A stretch of 64,000 nt of DNA. Source: Siphonodentalium dalli (Eukaryota > Mollusca > Scaphopoda > Gadilida > Siphonodentaliidae). This document shows, piece after piece, positions 37,355 through 48,067 of the stretch. A program made the position numbers and the translations under genes. The stretch lies in the NCBI GenBank assembly GCA_032622095.1, contig CP136064.1, forward strand, positions 180,702,011-180,766,010, given 5' to 3'. Below the pieces are notes generated by a model. The model was not told where the DNA came from and searched no databases. It saw only the letters and a list, made by a program, of their open reading frames with translations. Positions within the stretch are counted from its first letter, which is position 1; each line of letters begins with the position of its first letter.

Positions 37355-37791
37355 TTAAAGGCCCACTTAATTTTCGAACCCCCAGATCACATTATATACA
37401 ACATATTCCATATTATATACCATTTGAAAGAGGAAGCTCCAAAACTACTGATCCGGTCGAATAAACTGGGAACATATTGTTTTTGTCGAGGTACCGAGCT
37501 GTGTTCTGTGTTTAATTTTGATCCAGACTGTACTGTAAAGTATTTTATTATCAATGGACGGGGAATAACTCTATCTCTTAGTTTGAATTCTGATGCATTC
37601 TGGGTTGACAAGGGGACAAGTCTTGGAATGAATCTGAGAATCTCTATCACTTGGTGGACACTCCAAGGCCACAGTTATTCCGTATTCTGGTGGAATATAT
37701 ATATTTTTGGTTCCTCTTTCAAATGGTATATAATATGGGATATGTTGTGTATAATGTAATCTGGTCATTCGAAAATTAAGTGGGCCTTTAA
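37355..37791. mobile_element. TTAA-flanked MITE with 80-bp inverted ends (437 bp)
   Basis: The ends are TTAAAGGCCCACTTAATTTT and AAAATTAAGTGGGCCTTTAA. The inverted match continues inward through ATATACCATTTGAAAGAGGA / TCCTCTTTCAAATGGTATAT. TTAA target sites are present on both sides. TTAA targets occur in piggyBac and Kolobok elements, and the TTAAAGG start favours neither conclusively. The interior open frame (37352-37759) has no recognised domain. It sits in intron 2 of the GT22 gene. Confidence 0.85.
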
Positions 37792-38385
37792 GACGACCAA
37801 CGACCTGTTTAACTTATTATCTGCATGAACATTTACTCAGGAAACTGTTCCGTCAATGCGTAATGAAAGTGTAAAATGAATATGCCCCATGTGAAACTGA
37901 TATCACTTTGAAAATCCCACTCCTAACACAGATGCAATAAGACCAGTTTAATATGCTCTCTTTTATGGCACCACCCCTAACACAACATAAACATCTTATG
38001 TTACACACATTTCACGTAATTGGTTTCTTAAAAGAGATTTTCAGTCGACAAACAAACACACATCATACTTGAACAGCGTATTTTCTGAAAATAGCCCACT
38101 TTTATCCAAGTTCGTGGGGCGAAACCCTGACAATAATCGGCCATAACACACATGTACTAACGTCTAAGCCGTTACCACTTAGCACACTTGTTTAGTTATA
38201 TGCATATATACATGTACATATCACCTCTAAATTCTTGAGGAAGTGAAATGTAATAGGTGTTTTTAATTTACAACACTATCGCGATATTATTTGCTCACAT
38301 TTTCAGCCCAAATATAGCATTATAGGAGTGGAATTCATCTTGTCGTTATGAAGGAAATTTTGAAATGTTTGAATTTCCATTTCAG

Positions 38386-40200
38386 ATAAGTAAGATGTTC
38401 CACGCATCGGTCGCATCATTTCTCCCATTAGCAGTATTCAGATTTACCAACTCAATATACAGAGACAGAGACCTGAGCGCAATGGTTTGTGCTATCGTCG
38501 CAATGTCGCAGCACCTCACTATCTTCGGGACACACACCCTAGTAAACAGCTTCCTCGCGCCGTTCGTTTTCTACACTCTAGGTTCCATTCTGGACCACAC
38601 AACCAACACCAAAACAAACGATAGCATTGATGAAAATCAAAACTATTTAACACAGAATTTGAATCAGAGCAGTTCTAACTTTCACAACAAGAAAAATCGA
38701 AGAATTCGAAGCCGATCATCGTCAGGAGACTCTCAAACAAAATCGCTGTATCAGCGCTATACAACGTTTAGAACAGAAATTGTGTTAATGGCTTGTGGCT
38801 TTACTTTAGGAATTTGCGCTTACATACGGATAGACCTAATTGCTTTCGTCGTAGCAGTATCCGCACCACAAATCCTTCCAAGACTTTGTCGACAGACTGT
38901 TAAGGCGATGACTTTTGTTTGTGTTGGAGGTTTACTCGCCGTTTTGGTGGGCGGTTTAGATGACTTCCGGTCTTACGGTGTCTGGTTTCTATCGCCATTC
39001 CAGTGGTTCAAGTTCAATTTCGCTACGGATGCTTCTTATGTGTTGTTTGGCAGCAGTCACTTTTTCCATTATATCGACACGATTATATTCCATTCAGTGT
39101 TCACTATTCTGCTAACTTCGTGTGTGATCATAATGATCATTGGAGATATCAAGGATATTATATCACAATCTGCACGTCCCAGATATGAAAATATCAAATT
39201 ATTCTGTTCAATGTTCACATTATTCCTGTTGTATTCGACGCAGAGACACAAAGAAGTCAGGTTTCTTCATAACTCAATAGTTTTATTTCTGGTCGCTGGT
39301 ACAGGTTGCCTTTACAACATCCTTCTAATAGTACGTGAGCAACTGTGGATAATATCCGGCAAGGATCTGAAGAAGTACTTTTTATTTGTGTGGCTCACTG
39401 CCAACGCACTTCTTTTCACATCAGAACTTAACCTTTCAAGAAGTCAAATTAAGAAGTGGGCATTCAAGTCAACTACAGACTCGATTAATATAAATAAGTG
39501 TTTACAGTATCTTAGCAACAAGAAAGACGTAGAGGGTGTGTTTCTAGATGCAACCATCTATCTGTCCGGGGGATACTCTCTGCTGCGACACGACGTACCA
39601 GTCTATGTTAAACTTCAAAATGAGTATGCAGATTACGACACTGATAGTAGGGTGGCACTCCAACCAGAAAAGGGAAACACATCTGTTGTGTTCTTCAGTG
39701 CTTTCTCTAATTTGGTGTCGATCTTTAACGAAATTTATCTTCTACAAACTTTATCCAAGAAGCCGTACTACAACTATTTTGTTGTTCCTAAATCATCAAT
39801 ATTCACGGAACTGAATTTCAAGAGGCTGAAGAAGCTAGGAAACTGGGAAATATGGAAGAGACATAGTTCAATGACCGAGTCAGATATGACACAAAATATA
39901 ATGAAGCTTCCGTTGTATTTCAATTCCACGGTTTCGATATATGAGTCTACAATGTTGCTGCAATATGGACTTCTGGATGTCGCGCAGGACAAATTACAAA
40001 CAGTATTGTTGTTCGACAAAAAGAATATTCGTGCTTACCAGCTTCTTGTCAGAATTTTTCACTTGAGACACGATCATAAGTCAATGGCTGCCGTCATGAA
40101 ATTGTGCGCGGAGCGAGTCGGAAGGAGTCAATGTCAAACCACTTTGCCAGATATATTTCTCCATCAGAACTATTTGATGAAGAACAGACGCAATTTATAG
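38386..40200 (+). CDS. GT22 GPI-mannosyltransferase-like protein, terminal coding exon
   Basis: The acceptor is TTTCCATTTCAG|ATA at 38385/38386, joining exon 2 in phase 0. It encodes residues 144-747 and ends in TAG. It has many hydrophobic segments, the block FGTHTLVNSFLAPF (about 190-203), a hydrophilic Ser/Asn/Arg-rich insert (about 216-270), LGICAYIRIDLI (about 290) and HKEVRFL (431-437), a GT22 signature. The C-terminal ~300 residues beyond it are long for the family. The product should transfer mannose to GPI precursors in the ER. PIG-Z-like or PIG-B-like cannot be settled by eye, so no symbol is given. AATAAA motifs lie in the repeats downstream (near 40408). Confidence 0.92.
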   Translation: MSKMFHASVASFLPLAVFRFTNSIYRDRDLSAMVCAIVAMSQHLTIFGTHTLVNSFLAPFVFYTLGSILDHTTNTKTNDSIDENQNYLTQNLNQSSSNFHNKKNRRIRSRSSSGDSQTKSLYQRYTTFRTEIVLMACGFTLGICAYIRIDLIAFVVAVSAPQILPRLCRQTVKAMTFVCVGGLLAVLVGGLDDFRSYGVWFLSPFQWFKFNFATDASYVLFGSSHFFHYIDTIIFHSVFTILLTSCVIIMIIGDIKDIISQSARPRYENIKLFCSMFTLFLLYSTQRHKEVRFLHNSIVLFLVAGTGCLYNILLIVREQLWIISGKDLKKYFLFVWLTANALLFTSELNLSRSQIKKWAFKSTTDSININKCLQYLSNKKDVEGVFLDATIYLSGGYSLLRHDVPVYVKLQNEYADYDTDSRVALQPEKGNTSVVFFSAFSNLVSIFNEIYLLQTLSKKPYYNYFVVPKSSIFTELNFKRLKKLGNWEIWKRHSSMTESDMTQNIMKLPLYFNSTVSIYESTMLLQYGLLDVAQDKLQTVLLFDKKNIRAYQLLVRIFHLRHDHKSMAAVMKLCAERVGRSQCQTTLPDIFLHQNYLMKNRRNL

Positions 40201-40323
40201 ATGTTATTTAATTTGTACAAATGCAAGTTTACCAATGTTTATTTTTTTCTTAAAGTATGCAATTATATTTTGTTACTAAATTTTGGTTGTTTTCAAGTTT
40301 TTCTAGAATGAGTTTCCATCATA

Positions 40324-40606
40324 GAAAACTAAGATCATATTACTTTTTTTCTATTTTAACATGCCGATTGATTGATTGATTGATTGGGGTTTAACGTCGT
40401 TTTAGCAATAAAGTCATATCACGACGAGTTTTAACATGCCACATGGCTTATTTCCCGTGAAAAACTAAGATCATATTACTTTTTTACTATTTTAACATGC
40501 CGATTGATTGATTGATTGATTGATTTGGGGTTTAACGTCGTTTTAGCAATAAAGCCATATCACGACGAGTTTTAACATGCCACATGGCATATTTCCCGTG
40601 AAATAA
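40324..40606 (+). repeat. Two tandem 135-bp units of a (GATT)n / GGTTTAACGTCG repeat
   Basis: Each unit carries AAAACTAAGATCATATTACT, a (GATT)4-5 tract, GGGGTTTAACGTCGTTTTAG, CAATAAAG, ATATCACGACGAG, ACATGCCACATGGC and TTTCCCGTGAA. GATTGATTG followed by GGTTTAACGTC is a repeat type I associate with molluscs. It lies 120 bp after the GT22 stop codon and may supply its polyadenylation signals. Confidence 0.85.
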
Positions 40607-40870
40607 AGAACCGGCACGACACACATCTTGTGCGCAATAGTCAGCAAATAAATGGGAATGAAGATATAATTCATATATAGGTGTGCGAGATATAGCTTAC
40701 ATACATATACGTATACATATAGTATTAGATAGATTCTGCTTCTTTCGCTATTGTCGGGAGTATAGGGATTGTAACTTCTAACGTCAGAACACGTGACATT
40801 ACATGTTCGTTGTTTATAAGCGAATTACTTGCATGTGCGAGTGTGGCTATGTGTATATTATACATATAAC

Positions 40871-43793
40871 ATTTCCATTCCACGTATGAGTCGACAATGT
40901 TGCTGCAATATGGACTTCTGGATGTGGTGCAGGACAAGTTAGAAACAGTATTTTTATTCGACAAAAAGAATATTCGTGCTTACCAGCTTCTTGTCAGAAT
41001 CTTCCACTTGAGACAGGGGGGGCCAGGAAAAAATTTGCATACACAACGCTGATTTTTTTTTTTTGCAGCACTTTGGACCCCCACCCCCCCCCCCTCTTTG
41101 TGCAAACAAAATATTTTTTTCCACTCATGGTTTTGGGACCCCCCCCCCCTTTCCAGTCACATTTGAATGAAATTTATCAAGTTGGAGAGCCATTATAGGC
41201 AAAAATATCAGGGTGTAGAACGTCCAGTGAAGGTGGCTGATGTTGAGAAACAGAGAATGGTTAAATTAGAACATATATAATAATTATATATAATAATTAA
41301 ATTGAACATATATAATAATTATCAGTCATTCGTAATTTGACCATTCTGTTTATTCAAGCATCATCCAACTTTGGTGTACTTTCGCCACCAGTTAAACTCA
41401 AATACTAATAAATTATAACTATGAGCACAAGCAATACACTCATGAGATTAACAACATTTATCATGAAAAACTCAACACAACCAGCTGACACTAGTGAAAC
41501 AACTTTTAAAAAATATTTTATATAATTATTTATTCCAGACTTTGCACTGGACTTTGTGTAATGTGCATTTATCCATGAAATGCACTCGTGTTTACTTTAT
41601 ATATTTTTTTAAGTTGCTAGTTAAAGTGAAGTTGTAAACACCGGAAAATTATATGCTGCCCAGGTTGAGATGGGGTTTTCTAGATAAATGTTTTAAATCT
41701 CATATGAGTGTATTGCTTGTGCTGAGAGTTCAGCTCTTTTTGTTATGCAGTATTTCATAAAGTGTATGTCCAATATATTACCATTGGACGTTTGTCCTTA
41801 TGAGTGTTTTGACTGGTGGTATTAATATAGTTTCCTATGAACGATCCATGCACTCCGATCTTATTGGATTTAATGGAGTCAGATGTAGCAGACTTTCTAT
41901 GCAAAATGTATCATATATTCATTTTCATTTTATCATCGATATGTCGTTCAACTGACATTTCTAAATTGAATTTTGAAAAATGTTGAAGCTGATTGAAGAA
42001 TTATTTAAGTTAATTTAAACTCAGGTGAAGTTTCAATTATCGTTGTGCAAAGTGACTTACAAAATCTGTATCTAATCTGGATTAAGACATGAATGAGTTT
42101 AACAAGAAACTTTGGTTACTTTTTCTGGTACAAAACTGTTTCTTGCATGTTTTACAATATGCAGTGTATGTGGTTAGATGGATCATTTTAATATTAACAA
42201 TAGCTAAATGGTTGTAGAATAGCGCATATAAATAAATAATATCTCATTATTTCACAAGTGAAAGACAGTCATGTTTTACTAAGAAAATGCTATTGAGACT
42301 GATAGAGATCCATGTGAATGTCTGTTCATTAATAATTGGGTATGTAACACTGTAGAACTTTTGTCTTTTATAGTATTAGTAACTTTGTGTCAGAAACATG
42401 TTTATCGATTAGAGAACAGGCATGTTCTACATTTATTTTACACATTATTTCAGTTTCATATCAGACTTGGAGAGTTATCCAACCCAGGTGGGCCAGCTCA
42501 GTTAAAAATTTCACGAAGCTGGTTTACTTAGTATTAGAAGGGACCAAATAATCAAAAAATTATGAGGCCAACCTGACCAGAGATAACTGTACCGAGTATC
42601 TTGTGTGTACACTACAGGTGTTATTTAGATCATAACACATCAAAACAATCATTATATAGGCTAAACAGCTTGTAATTAGGTCAAAAAAGGGCAAAAGGAA
42701 AAAAATTGCAAGCACCAGAAAACACCAGAAAACGTGTTTTCAGGAGCTGCGACCCCCCCCCCCCCACCCCCCCCGGCCTTGTGTCGGAATTTTTTTGCAC
42801 GACCCCCCCCCCCCTGCTTGAGACGCGTTCATGAGTCAATTTCTGACGTCGTGAAATTGTGCGTGGAGCGAGTCGGAAGGAGTCAATGTCAAAACACTTT
42901 GCCAATTATATATATCTCCATCAGAACTATTTGATGAAGAACAGACGCAATTTATAGATGTTATTTAATTTGTACAAATGCAATTTTGCCTATATGTTTA
43001 TTTTTTTCTTAAAGTATTCTATTACATTTTTGTTACTATCTTTTGGTTGTTCTCTTATCTGTTTCAAGTTTTTTATTAAAGGGGATTCGATCATCAAAAA
43101 CGAAGATCACATTATTTTTATTTTATTTTAGCATGCCACATGGCTTATTTTCCGTGAAATACACAACTTCTTGTGCACAATATACAACAAATAAATGGCA
43201 ATGAAGATATAATTCCGATATAGGTGAGCGAGATATAGCTTATAAATATACATATATATCTTTCATCTTAGAATTTCAGGCCTGCGGAAGTTTTCGGGAA
43301 ACTTGTGTAAATGACATAGTTGCAACGTTCCCTCGTTTCTTAGAAATGACAAATTATGAGAAATTCAGATTTATTATGCAAAATGAACAAATTGCAACCG
43401 TTAACGTTATATGGGATATGATCCGGTCTTTCTTCACCATTCGAGACAATACACATATATCTCACAAAAGCTATCAAGAATATATATATACGTGAGATTT
43501 TATGACAGTAAATTCACGAGAAAGTATATATGAATACCGTACGTGATCAGTCATGTTAAATTATTATTTATGTTGAAAAATGTTTTTCTATTATATGTGC
43601 AACTGCCCATTGGGTGTATTTTGCATTAAATCTTATCTTATAGTACAAGATAGATTCCGCTTCTAGCTATTGCGCGGAGTGTAGGTATTGTAATTTCTAA
43701 CATTATACCACGTGACTATACATGTTCGTTGTTTATAATCGACTTACTTGCATGCATGTGCTCGTGTGACTATGTGTATAGTACAATTAAAAC
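40871..43793 (+). pseudogene. Tandem copy 1 of the GT22 3' end, split by a transposon
   Basis: From ATTTCCATTCCACGTATGAG at 40871 the sequence matches gene positions from 39917 on (YESTMLLQYGLLD region) up to 41013. It is then interrupted by the element at 41014-42817 and resumes at 42818 (CTTGAGACGCG) through the stop-codon region and about 400 bp of 3' flank (to about 43258). A further insert of about 370 bp lies at about 43260-43635 before the unit closes. It has frame damage, lacks the rest of the gene, and cannot encode an enzyme. Confidence 0.88.
41014..42817. mobile_element. Poly-G/poly-C-ended transposon, long copy (1804 bp)
   Basis: It starts CAGGGGGGGCCAGGAAAAAA and ends GGAATTTTTTTGCACGAC, a C-run and CTG. 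Extra subterminal C-runs lie at about 41080 and 42752-42776. Exact 7-bp direct repeats CTTGAGA flank it (41007-41013 and 42818-42824), and the intact gene at about 40062 shows the uninterrupted target ACTTGAGACAC. Inside, an inverted pair (GAGCACAAGCAATACACTCA at about 41423; TGAGTGTATTGCTTGTGCTG at about 41706) suggests another nested foldback. No transposase ORF is seen. Confidence 0.85.
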
Positions 43794-44577
43794 ATTTCAA
43801 TTCCACGGTTTCGATATATGAGTGGACAATGTTGCTGCAAATATACGCACCTATATATGAATTTATCTTCGTTGCTGCAAATGTTGACTTCTGTAAGTTG
43901 CGCAGGACAAGTTAGAAACAGAATTCTTATTCGACAAAAAAAAGTATTCATGCTTACCAGCTTCTTGCCAGAATCTTCCACTCGAGACGCGATTCATGGT
44001 GAGCCAATTTTGTATACGTCATGTAATTGTGCGCGGAGCGAGTCGGAAGGAATCAATGTTAAAACACTTTGCCATATATATATATCTCCATCAAAACTAT
44101 TTGACGAAGAACAGACACAATTTATACATGTTATTCAATTTGTACAAATGCAATTTTATCGATATGTTTATCTATTTTTTCTTAAAGTAATCTATTATAG
44201 TTTTGTTACTATCGTTTGGTTGGTCTCTTATCTGTTTCAAGTTTTTTTTAAAGGGGATTCGATCATCAAAAAGGAAGATCACATTATTTATTTTATTTTA
44301 GCATGCCACATGGCTTGTTTCCCCAGCGAAATATACCATCGGCAGGACACACATTTTGTGTGCAATAGATTCAATGGCAATGAATATAGAATTCCTGTAT
44401 AGTTGTGCGAGATATAGCTTACTTGCAGTTACGTGTACATATAGCACTATAGACATATTCCGCTTCTATTGAGTGTACGGAATTGTATATAACTTATAAC
44501 GTCATACCACGTGGCTATGCACGTTCTTTGTTTATAACCGACTAACTTGTGCGCGTTTGGCTATGTCTAGACTTACA
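43794..44577 (+). pseudogene. Tandem copy 2 of the GT22 3' end
   Basis: It begins ATTTCAATTCCACGGTTTCG like the parent at 39917. It has an internal duplication around GTTGCTGCAAAT (43832 and 43873) that breaks the frame, continues through GAGCGAGTCGGAAGGA (44037), the former stop region and 3' flank, and ends in the same TGGCTATGT sequence as copy 1. Non-coding remnant. Copies 1 and 2 share several changes absent from the parent (e.g. AAAACACTTTGCCA), suggesting copy 2 came from copy 1 or the reverse. Confidence 0.85.
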
Positions 44578-45320
44578 GACGCGGGTGCAATTTAAGAAAT
44601 GACTTGAAGATCGATTGGGTTCTTTGGATTTTGACCGGCAGAGTACTTAAAGAAAGTTCATGTGAATCCCCAAAACCGGTGACCCCAATCGAGCTTCAAG
44701 TCATTCCTTATAATCATATGCCAGTACATTTTAATAGAACATTAATAACAACTTTTAAAAACTACGATTTGTACTGTTACTTATGGGCGCTAATTGTGTG
44801 AATGTAGATAATATGTGATTATTCTATTTTAATCAACATTTTGCTGATCATGTGCATGATTGTGGCTCTTCATTTAATAGCAGTTGTTACAATTTGGAGA
44901 CATGGGCATTTGTAAATGTCCAAAATTGTGTTGTGTCTTGGACTAACTGACAAGTTGGCCAAAGCCTCTTTTAATAGAAGCTGTTATAGTTTGGAGACAT
45001 GGGCACTTGTCAATGTCCAAAATGGTGGTTGTCTTATAATAACTGACAGATTTGTTATATAATCGTAGCCGTAATAATTGTAATTGAATAGAAATTTAAC
45101 GCCTTGGTATGGTCAGATCTGATAATAATAACCCCGTGCATGCTTGCCTATATATAATCAATATAATGTCGAGCTTGCCTATATAATCAACAGTTGCGTT
45201 GGTATACAAGAACGGTTTCGTGTCATCATTTCGAATTCAGCATTTGTATTGCTTTCACTATAGGTTATATTGAAATTGTGTTTCGTCCTTCACATGTGTA
45301 AGAAGTAACCCACACGATAC
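44450..45320 (+). repeat. Dispersed repeat, sister of 6770-7220
   Basis: It matches the upstream copy in ordered blocks and contains a local duplication (AATAGCAGTTGTTACAATTT at 44875 and AATAGAAGCTGTTATAGTTT at 44973, each followed by GGAGACATGGGCA). It directly follows and overlaps the tail of the tandem exon copies. Confidence 0.65.
44591..44713. repeat. Inverted repeat (about 30-bp arms) inserted in the dispersed repeat
   Basis: TTAAGAAATGACTTGAAG...CGATTGGGT pairs with ACCCCAATCGAGCTTCAAGT CATTCCTTA. The sister repeat at 6886 lacks this segment, which suggests a small insertion of about 200 bp here. Confidence 0.75.
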
Positions 45321-45774
45321 ACACATGAATATATACGTAGTACACATTACCATTGATGCATCCTTTTCCGTCCATACAATCGTTATATATATAGAAGCGG
45401 AATATCTCTATTCAATCTGAGTGTGGTATCTCTTCTCAAACACAAAATATCGATCGGAAACCAACTATTGCATCATTTGATCTAAAGGCCATAGTTATGG
45501 TCAAATGGACGATGTGCAATTTCAATGGACATATAGCAGATGTCACGTGATAAAGATGACTATAAACCAACATCATCGGTCTGAAACCAAATATTAACGG
45601 TGTGCTATGTTTATACCATATGTTCAACAAGTAACAGCTTCACATAGGGTGGAAATAAATATATTTTGAACTAAACCAGACGACATTAAAATATCTAATT
45701 ATGTACGAAAAAATGTCACATCGGCGGAATGTATTTTTGTTTGTAACCTGCGCCATGCAGCCAATTTCAGGCTC
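45321..45774. other. Non-coding DNA, no supported feature
   Basis: A weak internal inverted pair lies around 45450-45600 (ATCGATCGGAAACCAACTAT / ATCATCGGTCTGAAACCAAA is direct rather than inverted). No gene recognised. Confidence 0.3.
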
Positions 45775-46378
45775 CCTGGGGCCTGTACTATATATTTACA
45801 ATTGCCGTGTTTGAACAGGTGTACAAGGTTATGGGAGGTACACAGGAGGCGTGAAGTGCAATAGACCACTGTATTGTAATATAATAGATTATACCCGTGT
45901 GCTCATTACCGATGGGTGATTGGGTTTGATCAGAATGGCATTCAATATAATACTCCAGCGATTTTGCATGACAACACAACTAGAAATTGAAATACATCTT
46001 AAAACATGAATTGTTGGAACAGACGATAACCATTGATAACACAATGCACGAACGGTTGCGGCGTACTCACTGAGCGATTATTTAAAGGATACCGATTACC
46101 ACTAATACAATTGAACACGGATTACCCATGTACTAGCGATAACATATCAATGAGTGTCTCCGAGGAATATTTTTTTTCATTGGTCAATCAAGTCACATGT
46201 GGTAAACCTATTATTGTATTGGTCACCATGCATGTAAACGAGGCGTTGCAAGAAGTCGCCTTTTCACTGTAAGAATAAGAGTGGAGGTCTATGGTAATCG
46301 ACACCTTCTGTGTGCCCCACATAACCTTGTACACGTGTTCAAACACGGCAATTGTAAATCTATAGTACAGGCCCCAGG
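45775..46378. mobile_element. Inverted-terminal-repeat element, about 75-bp ends (604 bp)
   Basis: The left end CCTGGGGCCTGTACTATATA continues TTTACAATTGCCGTGTTTGA ACA and GTGTACAAGGTTATG. The right end is its complement, finishing TATAGTACAGGCCCCAGG. Identity between ends is high, so it may be fairly young. A clear flanking duplication was not found. The 79-codon interior frame (46033-46272) has no recognised domain. Confidence 0.72.
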
Positions 46379-47084
46379 CCTATAGTTCCTTATTCGGGAT
46401 TCTCTTATCCTCTCCGATTTTGTATGTACTGCACTGGCTCATCGGTTCCGAGTAATAGCATACTGCATGTGACGTTTGATGTGTGTGAATGGCTAAATTG
46501 CAGAAAATAGTCTAGATTTTGTTTCACATTTCAGCTGTAGTATGTTATAGATGCCAGTGATATGGGTCTCCGCATCTGAAAATTAAAACCAAACACGGGT
46601 TAGATTTTTGGTGTAATTGTAACATGCAACGTAAAACTTCTTGTGAGCGTGTCGAAATGGCAACAACTATTGAAAGCGACGCAACGCACGAATTGATCGA
46701 CCAACCACCCGCGCTTTCAAATATATAGGTTATGCAAATGTAGCGTATTTTATGGTAGCTGATTTGCGACATGCTGGTCAATACATATCCTATCTCGAGA
46801 TATCATAGCGAGATCTCGAGATCCGAATATATATATGTAACATCGAGATGCATCCAAATAAGTGTCTGCTTAGAATCAAGCGTAGCATAAGTTTCCTATT
46901 ACTATATATACGACATAATATATATATCATGTGTCAGTATGCTATATATAGTGCTATATACAGTTCAGCGTTGTTTTGAAAATAACCTCATCAGTACACC
47001 ATATGTATATATACACGTATTCCTTATTCGGAAACATTCGATTTCGACCAAATAAACAGTCGGGTGCGGTCGCCCACCCCAAGT
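46379..47084. other. Non-coding DNA with palindromic AT/CTCGAG words
   Basis: Around 46785-46835 there are repeated ATCTCGAGAT words, and around 46880-46960 TATATA-rich sequence. No coding or RNA feature supported. Confidence 0.4.
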
Positions 47085-48067
47085 TATCCTTGACAAACCG
47101 CATCGATCTAACCTGTGCAGCGCGGCCCTAATCCGAAACCTATCCTTGCCCTATATCCCTAACCGCATTGTGGCGGAACGGTCCGGGACGCAACAGGACG
47201 AGGCGAGTCGGGATGCGACACTGACACAAAGCCTAACCCTGCTCCTGACCATAACCACGAATGTGACGGGCATGGCTGGGATATTAAACCTTTTCCCTGA
47301 CCGGGACGGGATGGGAATGGATTGGACGCGGCGGGACGGGTGTGGCGCGAAGAGGTGGTATGGGACATGCATGACGGAGTCGGTGGTGGGTAATAACCCT
47401 ATAAGTCTGCATGACCGGGATGGTAAAGGAACGAACAGGGACATGTTCTAACCCTAATACTGAGCATGTTATTCTCACCATAATCAGAAAATGGCAGGTT
47501 GGGACTTGGTACCATACTAACTCTGACAGGGATGGAAAGGGAAGGGACGGGTGGGGGTCGTGGGTGACGGCATATGGGATGGGACCTGACGTGGCTAAAC
47601 CCTAACCGGGGCGGGACAGGACGCGACGGGGATTCATAACTTTACCGGGAAGGAATCGGCGGGGAATCGATGGGGCGGGATGCGATGGGATGGGCGCGAA
47701 GTGATTGTACCCTAAAACAGGTCGAGACGGAACTCTAACTCTAACCTTCTAACGAGGGCCATATATAACCCTAACACTTAACTGTAGGGACGGGATCCTA
47801 ACCGTAACCTCGACCGAGACGAGATGGGAAAGGACATGGCAGCCGTAGCCTAACCCCTAATCAGGATGGACGGATCGGGACCATAACCATGTCCATAACA
47901 CTGACTCTGATCGACTCAGCTACGACGAGAAGAGTCGGAACACGACCAAAACCGGGACGGGATGGGATGGGAACTGATGAGGTGGAGCTGGCGGTGTTAA
48001 ACTAACTTTACCCTTGACTCGAATGCTAATCGTGTCAGGACGGGTCGAGACTATAACCATAACCCTT
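47085..48067 (+). repeat. Degenerate telomere-like / GGGACGGG-rich satellite
   Basis: GC-rich DNA unlike the neighbours. CCTAACC, ACCCTAA and ATAACC words alternate with GGGACGGGATGGGA-type words throughout. CCCTAA is the complement of the common animal telomere repeat. The pattern resumes after the LINE at 50251 (CCATAACCCTTACCCTAACC), showing the array was once continuous. Open frames here are composition artefacts. Confidence 0.75.

Noticed and set aside
43818-44402. 194-codon open frame downstream of the GT22 gene
   Set aside because: It overlaps the decayed tandem copy of the terminal exon in a different frame from the parent protein, so its openness is incidental.
47146-47605. Overlapping Arg/Gly/Pro-rich open frames
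   Set aside because: They are open in multiple frames because of the GGGACGGG/CCCTAA satellite composition.
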